This document shows positions 47,993 to 57,492 of a DNA stretch of 64,000 nt, piece by piece. This DNA comes from a virus: positions 1 through 64,000 of IMG/VR virus record IMGVR_UViG_3300042556_001316; one strand, 5' to 3'. Within the stretch, counting starts at the first letter, position 1, and each line of letters starts with the position of its first letter. The position numbers and the translations under genes are program-made. The notes beneath the pieces were generated by a model, which was not told the DNA's origin, searched no databases, and worked only from the letters and a program-made list of their open reading frames with translations.

Positions 47993-49405
47993 TTAGTTAC
48001 CTTGAAGGATGATAAACTGATTTGCTGCACAAACGCGAGTACCACGATAAGTGATCATTGCGATTTGATTAGTCATTGTACCATCTGTTGGATTAGGAGA
48101 TCCACCACCAAATTGCCATACACGAATACCGTTACCAACAGTACCGCCCACAGGAGGCTGCTGATACATGATAGTAATGTTCTTGTAAGCTTGAGCGGTT
48201 TTTGCATCCTTAGTTTCACCCATTGGATAGATTAAACCAAAATTACGGAAGTAATCTACGTTAGGAGTTAAACCAGTTGTAACCTCAGTGTTGAATTGAG
48301 AGTACTTCTTAACAGATAATAAGTAACCGTCAATGAAGATTTCTTGGAAGCCATAAGCAACAGAAGCCTCTTTTGACTTTTCGCCTTGACCATAAACGAA
48401 AGCACCAGCAGGGTATGCAGCGAAGATACCATCACTGAAGTCTTGTCTTTGGAAGATATCACACAACCAAGCAGATTGCTTAGCACAACCATTAACGTCC
48501 ATGATACGAGTAATCTCATGAAGCTTAGCGATATCAAGTGTACCCGGAGTGTAACCAACAGTTTCACCGTCAGCAACTACTTTAGGGATAATACCAACAG
48601 AACCTTGAGAATTAGAATCAATAGCGTTATTGTTTTGTAAGTTACCACGCATTAATTTAGCTTCTACGTTGTTTTTGAAACGTACAAGTGTTTTGTACAT
48701 ACCTTTGTATGTAAATGCAGTAGCACCATTTGCAGCCATATCAGGAGATACAGGGAACTCATAATATGTTTCAGCCATTTGCGCTAAGTCGGTATTGCTC
48801 CAACCATCACGAATTTCTGTTACATAGTTATCATATCTTTGATCCAATTGGATTAAAGGATTGATTTGAGTTGAAGCTTCACCAGCATCAGCGTCACCTC
48901 CGAATAATAAAACCTCACCAGCAAGTAATGAGTTAACACCAGCTGAAGCAAAACGCTGACTAGTTTGCTTAGGAGCAACTTCAAATGTGAAAGCATAAGG
49001 AGTTGTATCGTCAATTGAAACGATAACACCTTCTACGTTAGAAGAAGCAACACGCAAAGTTTCTTTTAATCTAAGTGGAGATTGAGTACCATTGTTATAG
49101 TACGCTTCTTGACCAAGAGTTAAAGTTAAAGTTGCACCAACACCTGCTGCTACAGTTGATTCGTTTGTAACACCCGGCATTAATTTACCGCGGTTTTCAA
49201 ACCAGAAGTAGTTTAAGTTTTTAACTTCTTCCATGCCGCTATGAGCTGCTAACCACCAAGTAAAATCTTCGTTACCGTACTTTTGAGTGTACTGCTTGTA
49301 ATACTGTGGGGTTAATAATTGTAAGTCAACCATCAGTTGACGATTCTGGGACTGGAGTGATATTGCACCCGGTTGCAGAATATTAGAGGTAGGTATTCCT
49401 GCCAT
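47993..49405 (-). CDS. major capsid protein
   Basis: The 470-residue protein lies in the expected place (portal, scaffold-like, MCP) and has HK97-type features. A basic/hydrophobic N-arm (QNRQLMVDLQLLTPQYYKQY) leads into a beta-rich domain with Gly-rich loops (GVGATLTLTLGQEAYYNNGT) and a long spine-like helix region (AMYKTLVRFKNN-type, about 220-240). It resembles crAss-like capsid proteins in size and in the opening QPGAISLQSQNR. A strong hairpin just downstream supports high expression. Confidence 0.8.
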   Translation of the reverse strand: MAGIPTSNILQPGAISLQSQNRQLMVDLQLLTPQYYKQYTQKYGNEDFTWWLAAHSGMEEVKNLNYFWFENRGKLMPGVTNESTVAAGVGATLTLTLGQEAYYNNGTQSPLRLKETLRVASSNVEGVIVSIDDTTPYAFTFEVAPKQTSQRFASAGVNSLLAGEVLLFGGDADAGEASTQINPLIQLDQRYDNYVTEIRDGWSNTDLAQMAETYYEFPVSPDMAANGATAFTYKGMYKTLVRFKNNVEAKLMRGNLQNNNAIDSNSQGSVGIIPKVVADGETVGYTPGTLDIAKLHEITRIMDVNGCAKQSAWLCDIFQRQDFSDGIFAAYPAGAFVYGQGEKSKEASVAYGFQEIFIDGYLLSVKKYSQFNTEVTTGLTPNVDYFRNFGLIYPMGETKDAKTAQAYKNITIMYQQPPVGGTVGNGIRVWQFGGGSPNPTDGTMTNQIAMITYRGTRVCAANQFIILQGN

Positions 49406-49453
49406 AATATTTAGTTTTTAATCTTAACACCTTCTCCAAGGGTAATATTTAAG

Positions 49454-50641
49454 TTACGAACTAAAAGCCCAGTTAGCCAATTGCTCCTGAATAGCAGCAT
49501 TTGGATTTAGGCTTGGAGCCGTTCCTTGCGGAGTGGGGGTTTGGTTAAGGTTAATATTACCACTTTTCTTTAAATGAGCTAACAATCTTTGAGATGCAGC
49601 TTCATTTGCTACCTTTTGCAAAATTCTAGGCAAATTCTCAAGAACATATTTGTCGGCCATTATTTGTCTTACATTTGGCTTTCCTTCCTCGTTAAACCAT
49701 CTGTTTTCTAAATAAGCTTCGCCATCAAAATCTGATAGTTCTTGCTTTAATGCTAATCTCTCATCTTCAGCTACGTTAAATGAAATCGGTATTTCAACAT
49801 CATCGTCTTTAACCGAAACATTAAACCCATTGAAAGATTGAAATTCAGAATCCAGCGTTCTTTCATAAACAGACCTAGCTTGTTGCAAATATTCAAATTC
49901 CTCTTGATATTCCGCTTCTCTACCGGCCTCATTATAAATATCTGGTAGTTTTATTTCACTTTTTAACTTCGCTATTTCAGGTCTAAGCACTTTTGCTTCA
50001 ATCATCAGACGTTTCTCTGTGTAATCAGCTTGTGCCTGCCATGTCTTTAACTTTTCAGCATAATCCTCATCAGTTTCATCATAACCTTGTTCAGGTTTCA
50101 AAGGTACGAAAAATTGATCATAAAATAAAAGATCAACTTCATCTGCACTTAAGTCCTTAAACTTGTTTTGAATATTTGTTTTTACAATTTCAGCAGCAAT
50201 TTCTGTTGTTAATTCAGAACTAGTTAATTTATCAAGTTTTTTTTGTTCGTTTAAAATTTGATAAACTTCATCAGTCTTGCCTTCTCTAATTGCATCAAAC
50301 AAAGTTCTACTAACATCATCAGAAAAATCAAAACTAGGAGATTGCTCTCTTTCTTCAATTAATCTTATGAACTCTTCTTCGGCTTCATCTACTGTATCAA
50401 ATCCAAATCTTTCTTTTATAAAAGAATCTGGATTAAAATTAGAATAATCCGGTTGTTGTTTATTATCACTAACAATTGAATCCGGAGATGTGTTAGGTGA
50501 ATTATCAACGATTTGTTGATCATTTGCAGTAGGGGCTACTTCTACTTGCGGTTGCACTTGTGGCGCAACATCTTCATCCGAAAACGGATTGTAACCTTCT
50601 GCCAGCTTTATTGGAGCTGACATGTCTTGATTTTCTAGCAT
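49454..50641 (-). CDS. scaffolding-like acidic protein
   Basis: The 395-residue protein is highly acidic and rich in Gln, Glu, Asp, Pro and Asn. It has a disordered N-terminus (VAPQVQPQVEVAPTANDQQI), a helical middle (DEAEEEFIRLIEEREQSPSF and coiled-coil-like stretches to about 250) and a short Pro/Asn C-terminus. Directly upstream of the capsid gene, such an acidic helical protein is the usual scaffold. Possible processing is not visible. Confidence 0.65.
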   Translation of the reverse strand: MLENQDMSAPIKLAEGYNPFSDEDVAPQVQPQVEVAPTANDQQIVDNSPNTSPDSIVSDNKQQPDYSNFNPDSFIKERFGFDTVDEAEEEFIRLIEEREQSPSFDFSDDVSRTLFDAIREGKTDEVYQILNEQKKLDKLTSSELTTEIAAEIVKTNIQNKFKDLSADEVDLLFYDQFFVPLKPEQGYDETDEDYAEKLKTWQAQADYTEKRLMIEAKVLRPEIAKLKSEIKLPDIYNEAGREAEYQEEFEYLQQARSVYERTLDSEFQSFNGFNVSVKDDDVEIPISFNVAEDERLALKQELSDFDGEAYLENRWFNEEGKPNVRQIMADKYVLENLPRILQKVANEAASQRLLAHLKKSGNINLNQTPTPQGTAPSLNPNAAIQEQLANWAFSS

Positions 50642-50665
50642 AAATGCTTATTTTGTTTTTCGTTA

Positions 50666-50929
50666 TTAATCTATAACTATAGAGCCATCTACATCAATTG
50701 TAATGGCATACTTAACACCAGTATTTGTTAGCAATTGAACACCATACCAATCGGATCCATTTCCATAAATTGGTTGTATCAAATCGCTTTCAGTATATAG
50801 AATATTAGCACCAGTCAAAGTTGCTGTGGTTGCATAAACTATTCTGGTTCCTTGTAAAACTCCAACATTATAAGCTTCCCCAGCTGTTGGATATGTATTT
50901 TTAGATAAAACGTATGCGTAACTTGCCAT
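50666..50929 (-). CDS. small beta-rich virion-block protein
   Basis: The 87-residue protein (SYAYVLSKNTYPTAGEAYNV then VQLLTNTGVKYAITIDVDGS) is all beta and Thr/Gly/Tyr-rich. It sits between the scaffold-like gene and the Thr-tailed gene. It could be a capsid decoration protein. No family was identified. Confidence 0.6.
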   Translation of the reverse strand: MASYAYVLSKNTYPTAGEAYNVGVLQGTRIVYATTATLTGANILYTESDLIQPIYGNGSDWYGVQLLTNTGVKYAITIDVDGSIVID

Positions 50930-50953
50930 TTTATTTTTATTTTTATTTAATTA

Positions 50954-51364
50954 TTATGGGGCAGTCGTTGTTGTTGTAGTAGGCGCTGCCGTTGTTGTTG
51001 TTGTTGTTGAAGCAGAATTAATTAATTGCAAATACTTTCCAATAATTCCAAAAGCAACAATTCCACTACTTGCTAATGATGAAACATCTGTCTTGGTAGC
51101 TAAATTAACACCTAAAACAGGAGTCCAATATAATGGAACTTCTGGAGCAGGTAATAATTGACCTGTAATAGATCCATCGTCATTTGTTGTATTAAAAAGA
51201 ATCGTAGTACCCGGATTTACCACTTGAACTACAGCTGAGTCCCAACCAGATAAATCTTGGTAAAAACTATTATTAGCATTAAAAGAATCAGTTGCATCTA
51301 CAACTGTACTAATTTTAGAACTGAATTTTTGAAGTCTTATTAAAATCTTGCTTGCTGTTGCCAT
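50954..51364 (-). CDS. small virion-block protein with Thr-rich tail
   Basis: About 115 residues of a beta-rich domain (SGWDSAVVQVVNPGTTILFN, then LPAPEVPLYWTPVLGVNLAT) are followed by a C-terminal tail STTTTTTAAPTTTTTTAP. The tail has the same TTTTTAAPTTTTT core as the 57079-57456 protein and the muzzle-like protein. Mixed Thr codons are used. It is placed between the portal and scaffold-like genes. A decoration or head-fibre role is inferred. Confidence 0.6.
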   Translation of the reverse strand: MATASKILIRLQKFSSKISTVVDATDSFNANNSFYQDLSGWDSAVVQVVNPGTTILFNTTNDDGSITGQLLPAPEVPLYWTPVLGVNLATKTDVSSLASSGIVAFGIIGKYLQLINSASTTTTTTAAPTTTTTTAP

Positions 51365-51387
51365 TTTATTTTTTTTTTATAGTTTAT

Positions 51388-53802
51388 TTATTGTTGAGTT
51401 TCCATTTGTTCTTGCATTTCAGGTCCCATTTGTTGTTGAGGTCCTTGTTCCATTTCTTGCTGTTGCATTTGCTGCATTTCAGCTTCTTGCTGTTGAGCTA
51501 ATGCTTGTTGTTGCTCCTGATTTTGAACTGCTATTGGAACAGTTACGTTCTGTAACATGCTCGCAACCAATGCCTGAAGTTCTGCTGGAACAGGAATATT
51601 TGCTTTTGCAAGATCAAAAACGCCTTGTAATATAATTTCCTTTTCTTTAGCCAAAGCTCTTTTGCCATCAATTATTGTATCTGCTTGCATTTTTGCTTGA
51701 ATACTAGCTTGTTGAGCTTCTGCATTTTGCTGAGAGTTAACCATAGCTTTCTCTTGCTCAGTTTTTATAAATCTTTTTTGTGCCTGTCTAAAATACAATT
51801 CTCCAAGTTCTACATTTTCTTTAGCCATTCTCATTGCTTTAAATGGATCTAAGTAAATAACCAACTGAGGATTTGATGCAACAGCATTGTTCATCATTGC
51901 TTGTAATGTAGCAACTTGTACATCGTCAGGCATCATCTTTATAGAAGCAACAAAGTTTCTATCTTTTACATCTTCTTGATTTAATAAATCGCTGTATTTT
52001 TTAGCACCATGCGTAACGCTTTTATTAATTAAGCAAGCAACTTTTTTAGCTGTTTCTTCCATTACATAAATATATGCATCATACATATATTCAGTAGCGT
52101 TATTTGCTAGAACTCTTGAAGTTTCAATATTAGAAGCGGAAACTCTTGGTTGTGCAGCCTGATTCATTAAATTAGGATCTTCACCTAATTCATCTTTCAG
52201 TACTTGATAATGGAATTGATATAACTGAATTAAAGCTTGCAATTGAGGCGAAAAACCTGTATTAGCCAATTCAGTAATAGGAACAGGAATACGATTACCT
52301 TCGGCATCTCTTCCACGATAATAAAGCTTACCTGTTTGTTCCCATATTTTTTGAACGTCAATTGGCTTAACAGAATCACCTAACCCCAAATCAAGTTCTT
52401 GAAGCGCATCAACGTCAATTGCTGCACCTGCCGGAACCATCTTAGCTACAAGTTGTTGTATCTTTAATCTAGCTAAAATCATTTGCTCAATAGGCTCTTC
52501 AATTTTTTCTGGTACAGCTACGTTACGCATGTCATAAGGATCATACATATAAAAGCTATAAGAAAATTCTGCGTTGCCTATTTCTTTTGGATCTTGTGGA
52601 CGAATCATGTTTTTCTTAATACCCCAATGAATCATTTTTTGAGTAACTGGGCAATAAACACCATGATAAATATTCCACTTCTTTTCTTCTAAATATTCTT
52701 GATTTTCATCTAATTTTTCTGGCTTACCTTTTTTAATAATAGTGCTACCATTCTTTTTAGTTTTAGTAACAGTATAACCATCAGAGTCTAAAGTGCGAAT
52801 TTCAAAATTCACCAAATCAATATTCCACTCATCATAAGGTCTTAACCAAGCAACATTCCAATCCTGCATCCACTTAATTTTATCGGTAAGTTGATACTCT
52901 TTTGAAGATTGTGCTAATTGAAATATATCTTCTTCAGAAAGTGTACCCCCTGCTGCTTGACTATACCTTGCTCTTACTTCACTAATCTTCATTGAAAGAA
53001 TATGACCTCTATAAGTGGTATCTCTAAAATCAGGAAAATCAGAATATGAATAAATAGCATTTTCAGGTCTAATCCATTGAACATGAACTTCACCTTCTTC
53101 ATCCATCCAAGTGTATGTACACACTAATCCAACCTCAGCTGAATCATGCAATAATCTTTGCTTTAAAACATCATTCCAACCATTAGCTTCAAAAACATTA
53201 TTACAACCAATGCTGTATAATATTTCTTCTGGTAAATGATTGAACTCCATTATCCATTGATCTAATTCATCTTTATCTTCTGCAACAAATGTATCTTTAG
53301 GAATAATTTCAACACCAGACTCTTGCTGTAATTGAGCAAGAGTTTCTTTATTTCTGTATAAAAATTCTGCCTCATCTGCTTGTCTTTGTTTTAACATTGC
53401 AGATGCGCTGTCATTAGCATTAACTGTAATTTTTTCTCTCCTACTCATCCAAGAACCAACCAATCTAGCAACAATAGTATTACCAATAATAATTGATTTC
53501 CAGTTAATATTTACAAAGTTGGCTTTACCATTCATTTCCAATCGGTCCATAAACACACTCATGTCTACTTTACCGTTAGCAATTTGTCTGTTTTTTCTAA
53601 ATCTATTATTTCTTAACCAAAAATAAGTTTGGTTGCCATAGATTGTAGAATAAATATTTTGGGCAACATTTTTACCGTATAAATAATCTTTTTTAGACGC
53701 TACATCAGTAGTAATTTGGAAGTCTTTAAGCGACTGCCCACTACTATTTGCCGAGGATATGTATAAGGGACTCTCTGCCAATTTGAATATATTTTGTGTC
53801 AA
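51388..53802 (-). CDS. portal protein
   Basis: The 804-residue protein is the size of crAss-like portals and lies just downstream of TerL. The start region (IYSTIYGNQTYFWLRNNRFR, NGKANFVNINWKSIIIGN, ARLVGSWMSR) reads like the stem and wing domains of such portals. The C-terminus is a Gln/Met-rich tail (about 755-804), typical of a portal barrel. The only usable start before this domain is TTG at 53802, which lies in a TATATTTG promoter-like octamer. It forms the dodecameric DNA-entry channel. Confidence 0.85.
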   Translation of the reverse strand: MTQNIFKLAESPLYISSANSSGQSLKDFQITTDVASKKDYLYGKNVAQNIYSTIYGNQTYFWLRNNRFRKNRQIANGKVDMSVFMDRLEMNGKANFVNINWKSIIIGNTIVARLVGSWMSRREKITVNANDSASAMLKQRQADEAEFLYRNKETLAQLQQESGVEIIPKDTFVAEDKDELDQWIMEFNHLPEEILYSIGCNNVFEANGWNDVLKQRLLHDSAEVGLVCTYTWMDEEGEVHVQWIRPENAIYSYSDFPDFRDTTYRGHILSMKISEVRARYSQAAGGTLSEEDIFQLAQSSKEYQLTDKIKWMQDWNVAWLRPYDEWNIDLVNFEIRTLDSDGYTVTKTKKNGSTIIKKGKPEKLDENQEYLEEKKWNIYHGVYCPVTQKMIHWGIKKNMIRPQDPKEIGNAEFSYSFYMYDPYDMRNVAVPEKIEEPIEQMILARLKIQQLVAKMVPAGAAIDVDALQELDLGLGDSVKPIDVQKIWEQTGKLYYRGRDAEGNRIPVPITELANTGFSPQLQALIQLYQFHYQVLKDELGEDPNLMNQAAQPRVSASNIETSRVLANNATEYMYDAYIYVMEETAKKVACLINKSVTHGAKKYSDLLNQEDVKDRNFVASIKMMPDDVQVATLQAMMNNAVASNPQLVIYLDPFKAMRMAKENVELGELYFRQAQKRFIKTEQEKAMVNSQQNAEAQQASIQAKMQADTIIDGKRALAKEKEIILQGVFDLAKANIPVPAELQALVASMLQNVTVPIAVQNQEQQQALAQQQEAEMQQMQQQEMEQGPQQQMGPEMQEQMETQQ

Positions 53803-53837
53803 ATATACTAAATATCCAGAATTTAATAAAATTTTAA

Positions 53838-55886
53838 TTAATTAAAAGAAGGAACGTAGCTTTTTACCAATGGTTCTCTCTTTGGCGGTTTTATAACAGG
53901 CTCCATTAAACAAACTATTAGCATCAAAAATGATACAGTTATGTCATAGTCTGTTCTATTGTTTGGATCAAATTTTTTGGCATCTTCTAATAAATTCTCA
54001 AAATCTATAGAATCAATATGTGACTCAAAATACATTATTCCAACATCAGCCTGTTTTGTAAGGCTAAACGGAGTAGTTGGGAATCCTTTGTGTCTTTCAG
54101 CTGTTTCTCTTTTAGCTGGATCAATAGTTGAAATTGGGTAAGAACCTAAATAACCAACTCTCCCCCTATCTCTAAAATAAGATAAATAATCATCACTATT
54201 ATGTTCGTACCAAGCCTGATAACCATAATATTCTGCCGCCAAAAGTACCTGTTCGTGTAATGTTTCTTTAATATTAGGCCTACCATACAAATGCCCTATA
54301 GCCTTACCTGTACTTGATGGATCTAACAAATTGTACCTTCTCCCAATCCAAGCAGATGCTTTAGAACCATATTTACCTCCTTGACTATTACTATATCCAT
54401 CAATTGCAATAGCGCCATCATCGGTTCTTCCGGGCTTTCTTGTTCTAATATCAAACAAATGACTGTTCTCTTTTCCAACAGGTGGAAATTGAGTAATAAC
54501 CCAATGAAAATCCTCTTCTTTATCGTTAATATTCCTCCATTTGACAGTTTGGTCAATATCTCTGTAAAATACAATATGACGCTTCAATACGGGATTTTCT
54601 TTTAAATAAGACTCTCTTGCGGTAATATTCATTACATTAAAAATACAGCCGTCAGCATCAGTACTAAATGCCTCATCAATCGTTAATGGCTCTTTTCTAA
54701 TACGAGCAGACAATGCTCTTGGGTTGTTTTTAACCGTTTCTCTATCTGCTTCAATTTGCAACAATGTTTTTTCTTCATCCGGGAATCCGAAATCATCAAA
54801 GTTTCTTGTTCTTTTAGCAGACATAAAAAATCTATACAAACCACTTGATGTAGCTCCATTTTGCTGTCTTTTTTCCTGATTACTTTCTTCCCATAGCAAC
54901 TTAAATGCATCCTGAACTCCATCTTTTTCAGATGTAAGTTTTTCTACAGTAGTAGTATAAAGAGCTTTACCAATTATTTTACCTTCATCATCTAACAAGC
55001 AATAACGTACAACCTCGTGTCTATCATACACGTTTACCTCAGTTGTTTTACCGCACTCATCCGCTACATATCTATGTAATTTTTGTCCATCATAAGCAAC
55101 CGTATCAGCAGACTGATGGTCAATAACTGAACCTAATTCATCTTTATCTACATTCTCCTCTGCCTTTTTACCTCTTACGTTTGTTTTTTGGAATCTCATT
55201 TCAGACTTTGGATTAACTCCCAAAGACATATCATATTCAGGTCTAAAAAACTTAGGAAGCCTCCTAAATGGATTCACAACAGTCTTAGCAAAGAACTTCT
55301 TAGCATCCGAACCGGTTTTAGATTGAATACCACCATTTGTCATTTTGGTTCTAGTAGTATATTCTGTAACAAATAAACCAGCCACAAAAGATTTACCAAA
55401 ACGTCTTTTTGTAACCTCAAGCATACCCATACAAAGCGGATCCTGTATGCAATAATCCATAAAATAGAACTTCTCTAGGTCTGGCATCCTAAATTTAGGA
55501 TAACCAATATCTATACTCCACCATTGTAAATACAAATAATGCATGCCAGTCAAATAGGTCGGTTTGCCATTATTCATATACCAAAAGCCATTCAATCTCC
55601 TATCCCACTCTTGCTTCTTAAATTCTTCTAGCTTCTCATCATAGAACTCCGGGGCCTCATCTTTTTTCTTTTTATCATATTCGTCCCATTCTTTCATAGT
55701 ATCTGCATACCAATGTGGTAAGGGTATTCTTTTCCAATATTGCTCTGATTTAACATCCGACCTTTGATAAACGCCTCTAAACTCAACCTGTTTAGTCAAT
55801 ATATTGAATACATACCCTTCAGGTGGAAGATTACAATCTAACCCCTGAATGTGAATCGTGGAACCTTTTTCAATTTTTTCGTACAT
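53838..55886 (-). CDS. terL: terminase large subunit
   Basis: The 682-residue protein has the packaging ATPase: Walker A-like KRRFGKS (160-166), a Walker B region HRYVADECGK (271-280, Asp276/Glu277) and a C-terminal nuclease region (GKAIGHLYGRPN, YYGYQAWYEHNSDDYLSYFR). The N-terminal 140 residues are an extension with a Trp/Tyr-rich portion (NGFWYMNNGKPTYLTGMHYL), as in Bacteroidota phage TerL. It is preceded by a coiled-coil gene that may encode the small subunit and followed by the portal gene. The TerL identity is firm. Confidence 0.92.
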   Translation of the reverse strand: MYEKIEKGSTIHIQGLDCNLPPEGYVFNILTKQVEFRGVYQRSDVKSEQYWKRIPLPHWYADTMKEWDEYDKKKKDEAPEFYDEKLEEFKKQEWDRRLNGFWYMNNGKPTYLTGMHYLYLQWWSIDIGYPKFRMPDLEKFYFMDYCIQDPLCMGMLEVTKRRFGKSFVAGLFVTEYTTRTKMTNGGIQSKTGSDAKKFFAKTVVNPFRRLPKFFRPEYDMSLGVNPKSEMRFQKTNVRGKKAEENVDKDELGSVIDHQSADTVAYDGQKLHRYVADECGKTTEVNVYDRHEVVRYCLLDDEGKIIGKALYTTTVEKLTSEKDGVQDAFKLLWEESNQEKRQQNGATSSGLYRFFMSAKRTRNFDDFGFPDEEKTLLQIEADRETVKNNPRALSARIRKEPLTIDEAFSTDADGCIFNVMNITARESYLKENPVLKRHIVFYRDIDQTVKWRNINDKEEDFHWVITQFPPVGKENSHLFDIRTRKPGRTDDGAIAIDGYSNSQGGKYGSKASAWIGRRYNLLDPSSTGKAIGHLYGRPNIKETLHEQVLLAAEYYGYQAWYEHNSDDYLSYFRDRGRVGYLGSYPISTIDPAKRETAERHKGFPTTPFSLTKQADVGIMYFESHIDSIDFENLLEDAKKFDPNNRTDYDITVSFLMLIVCLMEPVIKPPKREPLVKSYVPSFN

Positions 55887-55887
55887 A

Positions 55888-56274
55888 TTATGAGCGTTTG
55901 CCTGCTAATTCACCTATTTCATCAGCAACACTTTCTGGTGAAAATGGTCTTTTATTTATTACAACTGCCTCTTTTTTACTTTCTTTTCCTTCTTGATTAA
56001 TGCCGGCAGATATTTCTAATGCTCTGATAGATTCAGTAATTGTACCAGCTTCAGACCAAAGCTTCTGCAATCTTTCAAATGATTTATCTTTCGGATCAAT
56101 TAATTCAATATCCAATAAGTTAATTCTATTTAGCAATTCCGCCATTTCATTTGCCTTCCTTTGCAAACTGTAATAAAGCTTAATTGCACCATCTTGTTCA
56201 TAATAAGCTAGTTTACCCATTAAATAGGCATTGGATTTTTCTAACTCTTTTATTTTTTGCTCTAATTCAGACAT
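55888..56274 (-). CDS. coiled-coil protein, candidate small terminase subunit
   Basis: The 128-residue protein starts with a clear coiled coil (MSELEQKIKELEKSNAYLMG) and ends in an acidic-basic tail. Position directly before TerL and the helical fold suit a small terminase subunit, but no DNA-binding motif is recognisable, so this is inference. It overlaps the upstream gene by 13 bases. Confidence 0.5.
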   Translation of the reverse strand: MSELEQKIKELEKSNAYLMGKLAYYEQDGAIKLYYSLQRKANEMAELLNRINLLDIELIDPKDKSFERLQKLWSEAGTITESIRALEISAGINQEGKESKKEAVVINKRPFSPESVADEIGELAGKRS

Positions 56275-56957
56275 ATTACGTCAGTGGTTGTTATTACTAA
56301 TCTTGATGCATCAGAAATTCCATATCCAATCAAAACCTCATTATTAATTACTCTTGATGTCAAATTGTGATCAATAGCAATTACCTCATTTCTTTCATGT
56401 CCTTCTGGATAATATCTTAATCTAATTATTCTTCCTTCAGTACCATCATCATTTTGATAAATAATCTCATAATCACTTGATATTAATGTAGTTACAACTT
56501 TACCAGTTAATTCTCCGCTTGTAACATATATTTTATTCTTAATCAAAGTAGGCGGTATGCCTTCTAAAAATCCATTGTAAGGCTCAAAAACTCTTAATCC
56601 TGTAACAAAATTATTAAGTGGCTGCCAAGCTTCATTCTGACTATTTCTCCATAAAAAACATTCTTCAATAGGTATTGAAAAATACTGAATATCAGAAGAT
56701 GCTTCAGCTGTTGGCCTTAAATAGTTAAAAAGTTTGTATGTGTCATGTGTAGCATTATGGTGTATCAGTATTTCAGCACCTTCTGGAATATCCTTAGCTG
56801 CCACAACTGTTGCGTTTACTGGTTTAACGTAACGCATATTAAAATTATCATAAACTCTTTCAAGCTTAATTTTAGTACCATCCTTGAAAGTATGGCTGTT
56901 TTTACTTTCTAAATCAACTTTAATAATAACTCTATTTGACGGAGCGATTAATTTCAT
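56262..56957 (-). CDS. conserved-looking beta-rich protein opening the virion operon
   Basis: The 231-residue protein begins MKLIAPSNRVIIKVDLESKN then DGTKIKLERVYDNFNMRYVK, DIPEGAEILIHHNATHDTYK. The opening recalls a GroES-like beta barrel, which I note without asserting. A second part (about 130-231) is also beta-rich. It is the first gene behind the strongest promoter in the window, before the terminase genes. The role is unknown. Confidence 0.65.
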   Translation of the reverse strand: MKLIAPSNRVIIKVDLESKNSHTFKDGTKIKLERVYDNFNMRYVKPVNATVVAAKDIPEGAEILIHHNATHDTYKLFNYLRPTAEASSDIQYFSIPIEECFLWRNSQNEAWQPLNNFVTGLRVFEPYNGFLEGIPPTLIKNKIYVTSGELTGKVVTTLISSDYEIIYQNDDGTEGRIIRLRYYPEGHERNEVIAIDHNLTSRVINNEVLIGYGISDASRLVITTTDVICLN

Positions 56958-56974
56958 ATTTAATTAATTTAATT

Positions 56975-57004
56975 CAAAGGTAGTGATTTTATTAACTTAA
57001 TCAA
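56975..57004 (-). promoter_or_regulatory. promoter of the leftward virion operon
   Basis: On the minus strand TTG (57002-57004), a 19-base spacer and TACCTTTG (56975-56982) make a full match to the Bacteroidota -33/-7 layout. The ATG follows 17 bases downstream, with a near copy of the 15-mer in the leader. It drives the packaging and virion genes. Confidence 0.8.
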
Positions 57005-57026
57005 TTTTTAATTGCAAAAAATGCAT

Positions 57027-57034
57027 TATATTTG
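57027..57034 (+). promoter_or_regulatory. -7 box for the 57079-57756 gene pair
   Basis: TATATTTG matches TAnnTTTG and lies 44 bases before the ATG at 57079. No good -33 element at the expected distance is seen, so this is a partial promoter. Confidence 0.45.
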
Positions 57035-57078
57035 TATTGCCCAAAAAAAAATTCATAACAATAAAAACAATTTAAAAA

Positions 57079-57456
57079 ATGGCAAATCATTTATCAGTTT
57101 ATGTTTATCGTAGAAATCAATACGATTTAACAAATCCTAACGGTACTGCTGCAACTAGCGGTGTTTTATTTTCTTTACCAACAGCCGACTTACAGGTTCA
57201 ACCATCTACAGTTGTAGCAAATGGTGTACAGATGAACTCTTTAATTCTCATCTACCCTAGTGGTTTAAATCAACCAGCTGAAAAATTATACAGCAATGCA
57301 ACTGTTGCTGGATTAATTGCAGCTATTAATGGTAGTGGTATTGCTACAACTACAACTACGACTACAACAACATCTACCACAACTACAACAACAGCGGCTC
57401 CAACCACAACTACAACAACAGCGGCTCCAACCACAACTACAACAACAGCAGCTTAA
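57079..57456 (+). CDS. small structural-like protein with Thr-rich tail
   Basis: Residues 1-90 form a domain beginning LSVYVYRRNQYDLTNPNGTA and ending IYPSGLNQPAEKLYSNATVA. The last 35 residues are a poly-Thr tail with two AAP breaks (TTTTTTAAPTTTTTTAAP). The 57493-57756 product is a paralog of residues 1-90 without the tail. The pair sits apart from the virion operon on the opposite strand and is closed by a terminator, which suits separately controlled, high-copy products such as capsid decoration or head fibre proteins (inference). Confidence 0.65.
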   Translation: MANHLSVYVYRRNQYDLTNPNGTAATSGVLFSLPTADLQVQPSTVVANGVQMNSLILIYPSGLNQPAEKLYSNATVAGLIAAINGSGIATTTTTTTTTSTTTTTTAAPTTTTTTAAPTTTTTTAA

Positions 57457-57492
57457 TCAAAACAATTAAAAAACAAATAAAAACATTATAAA

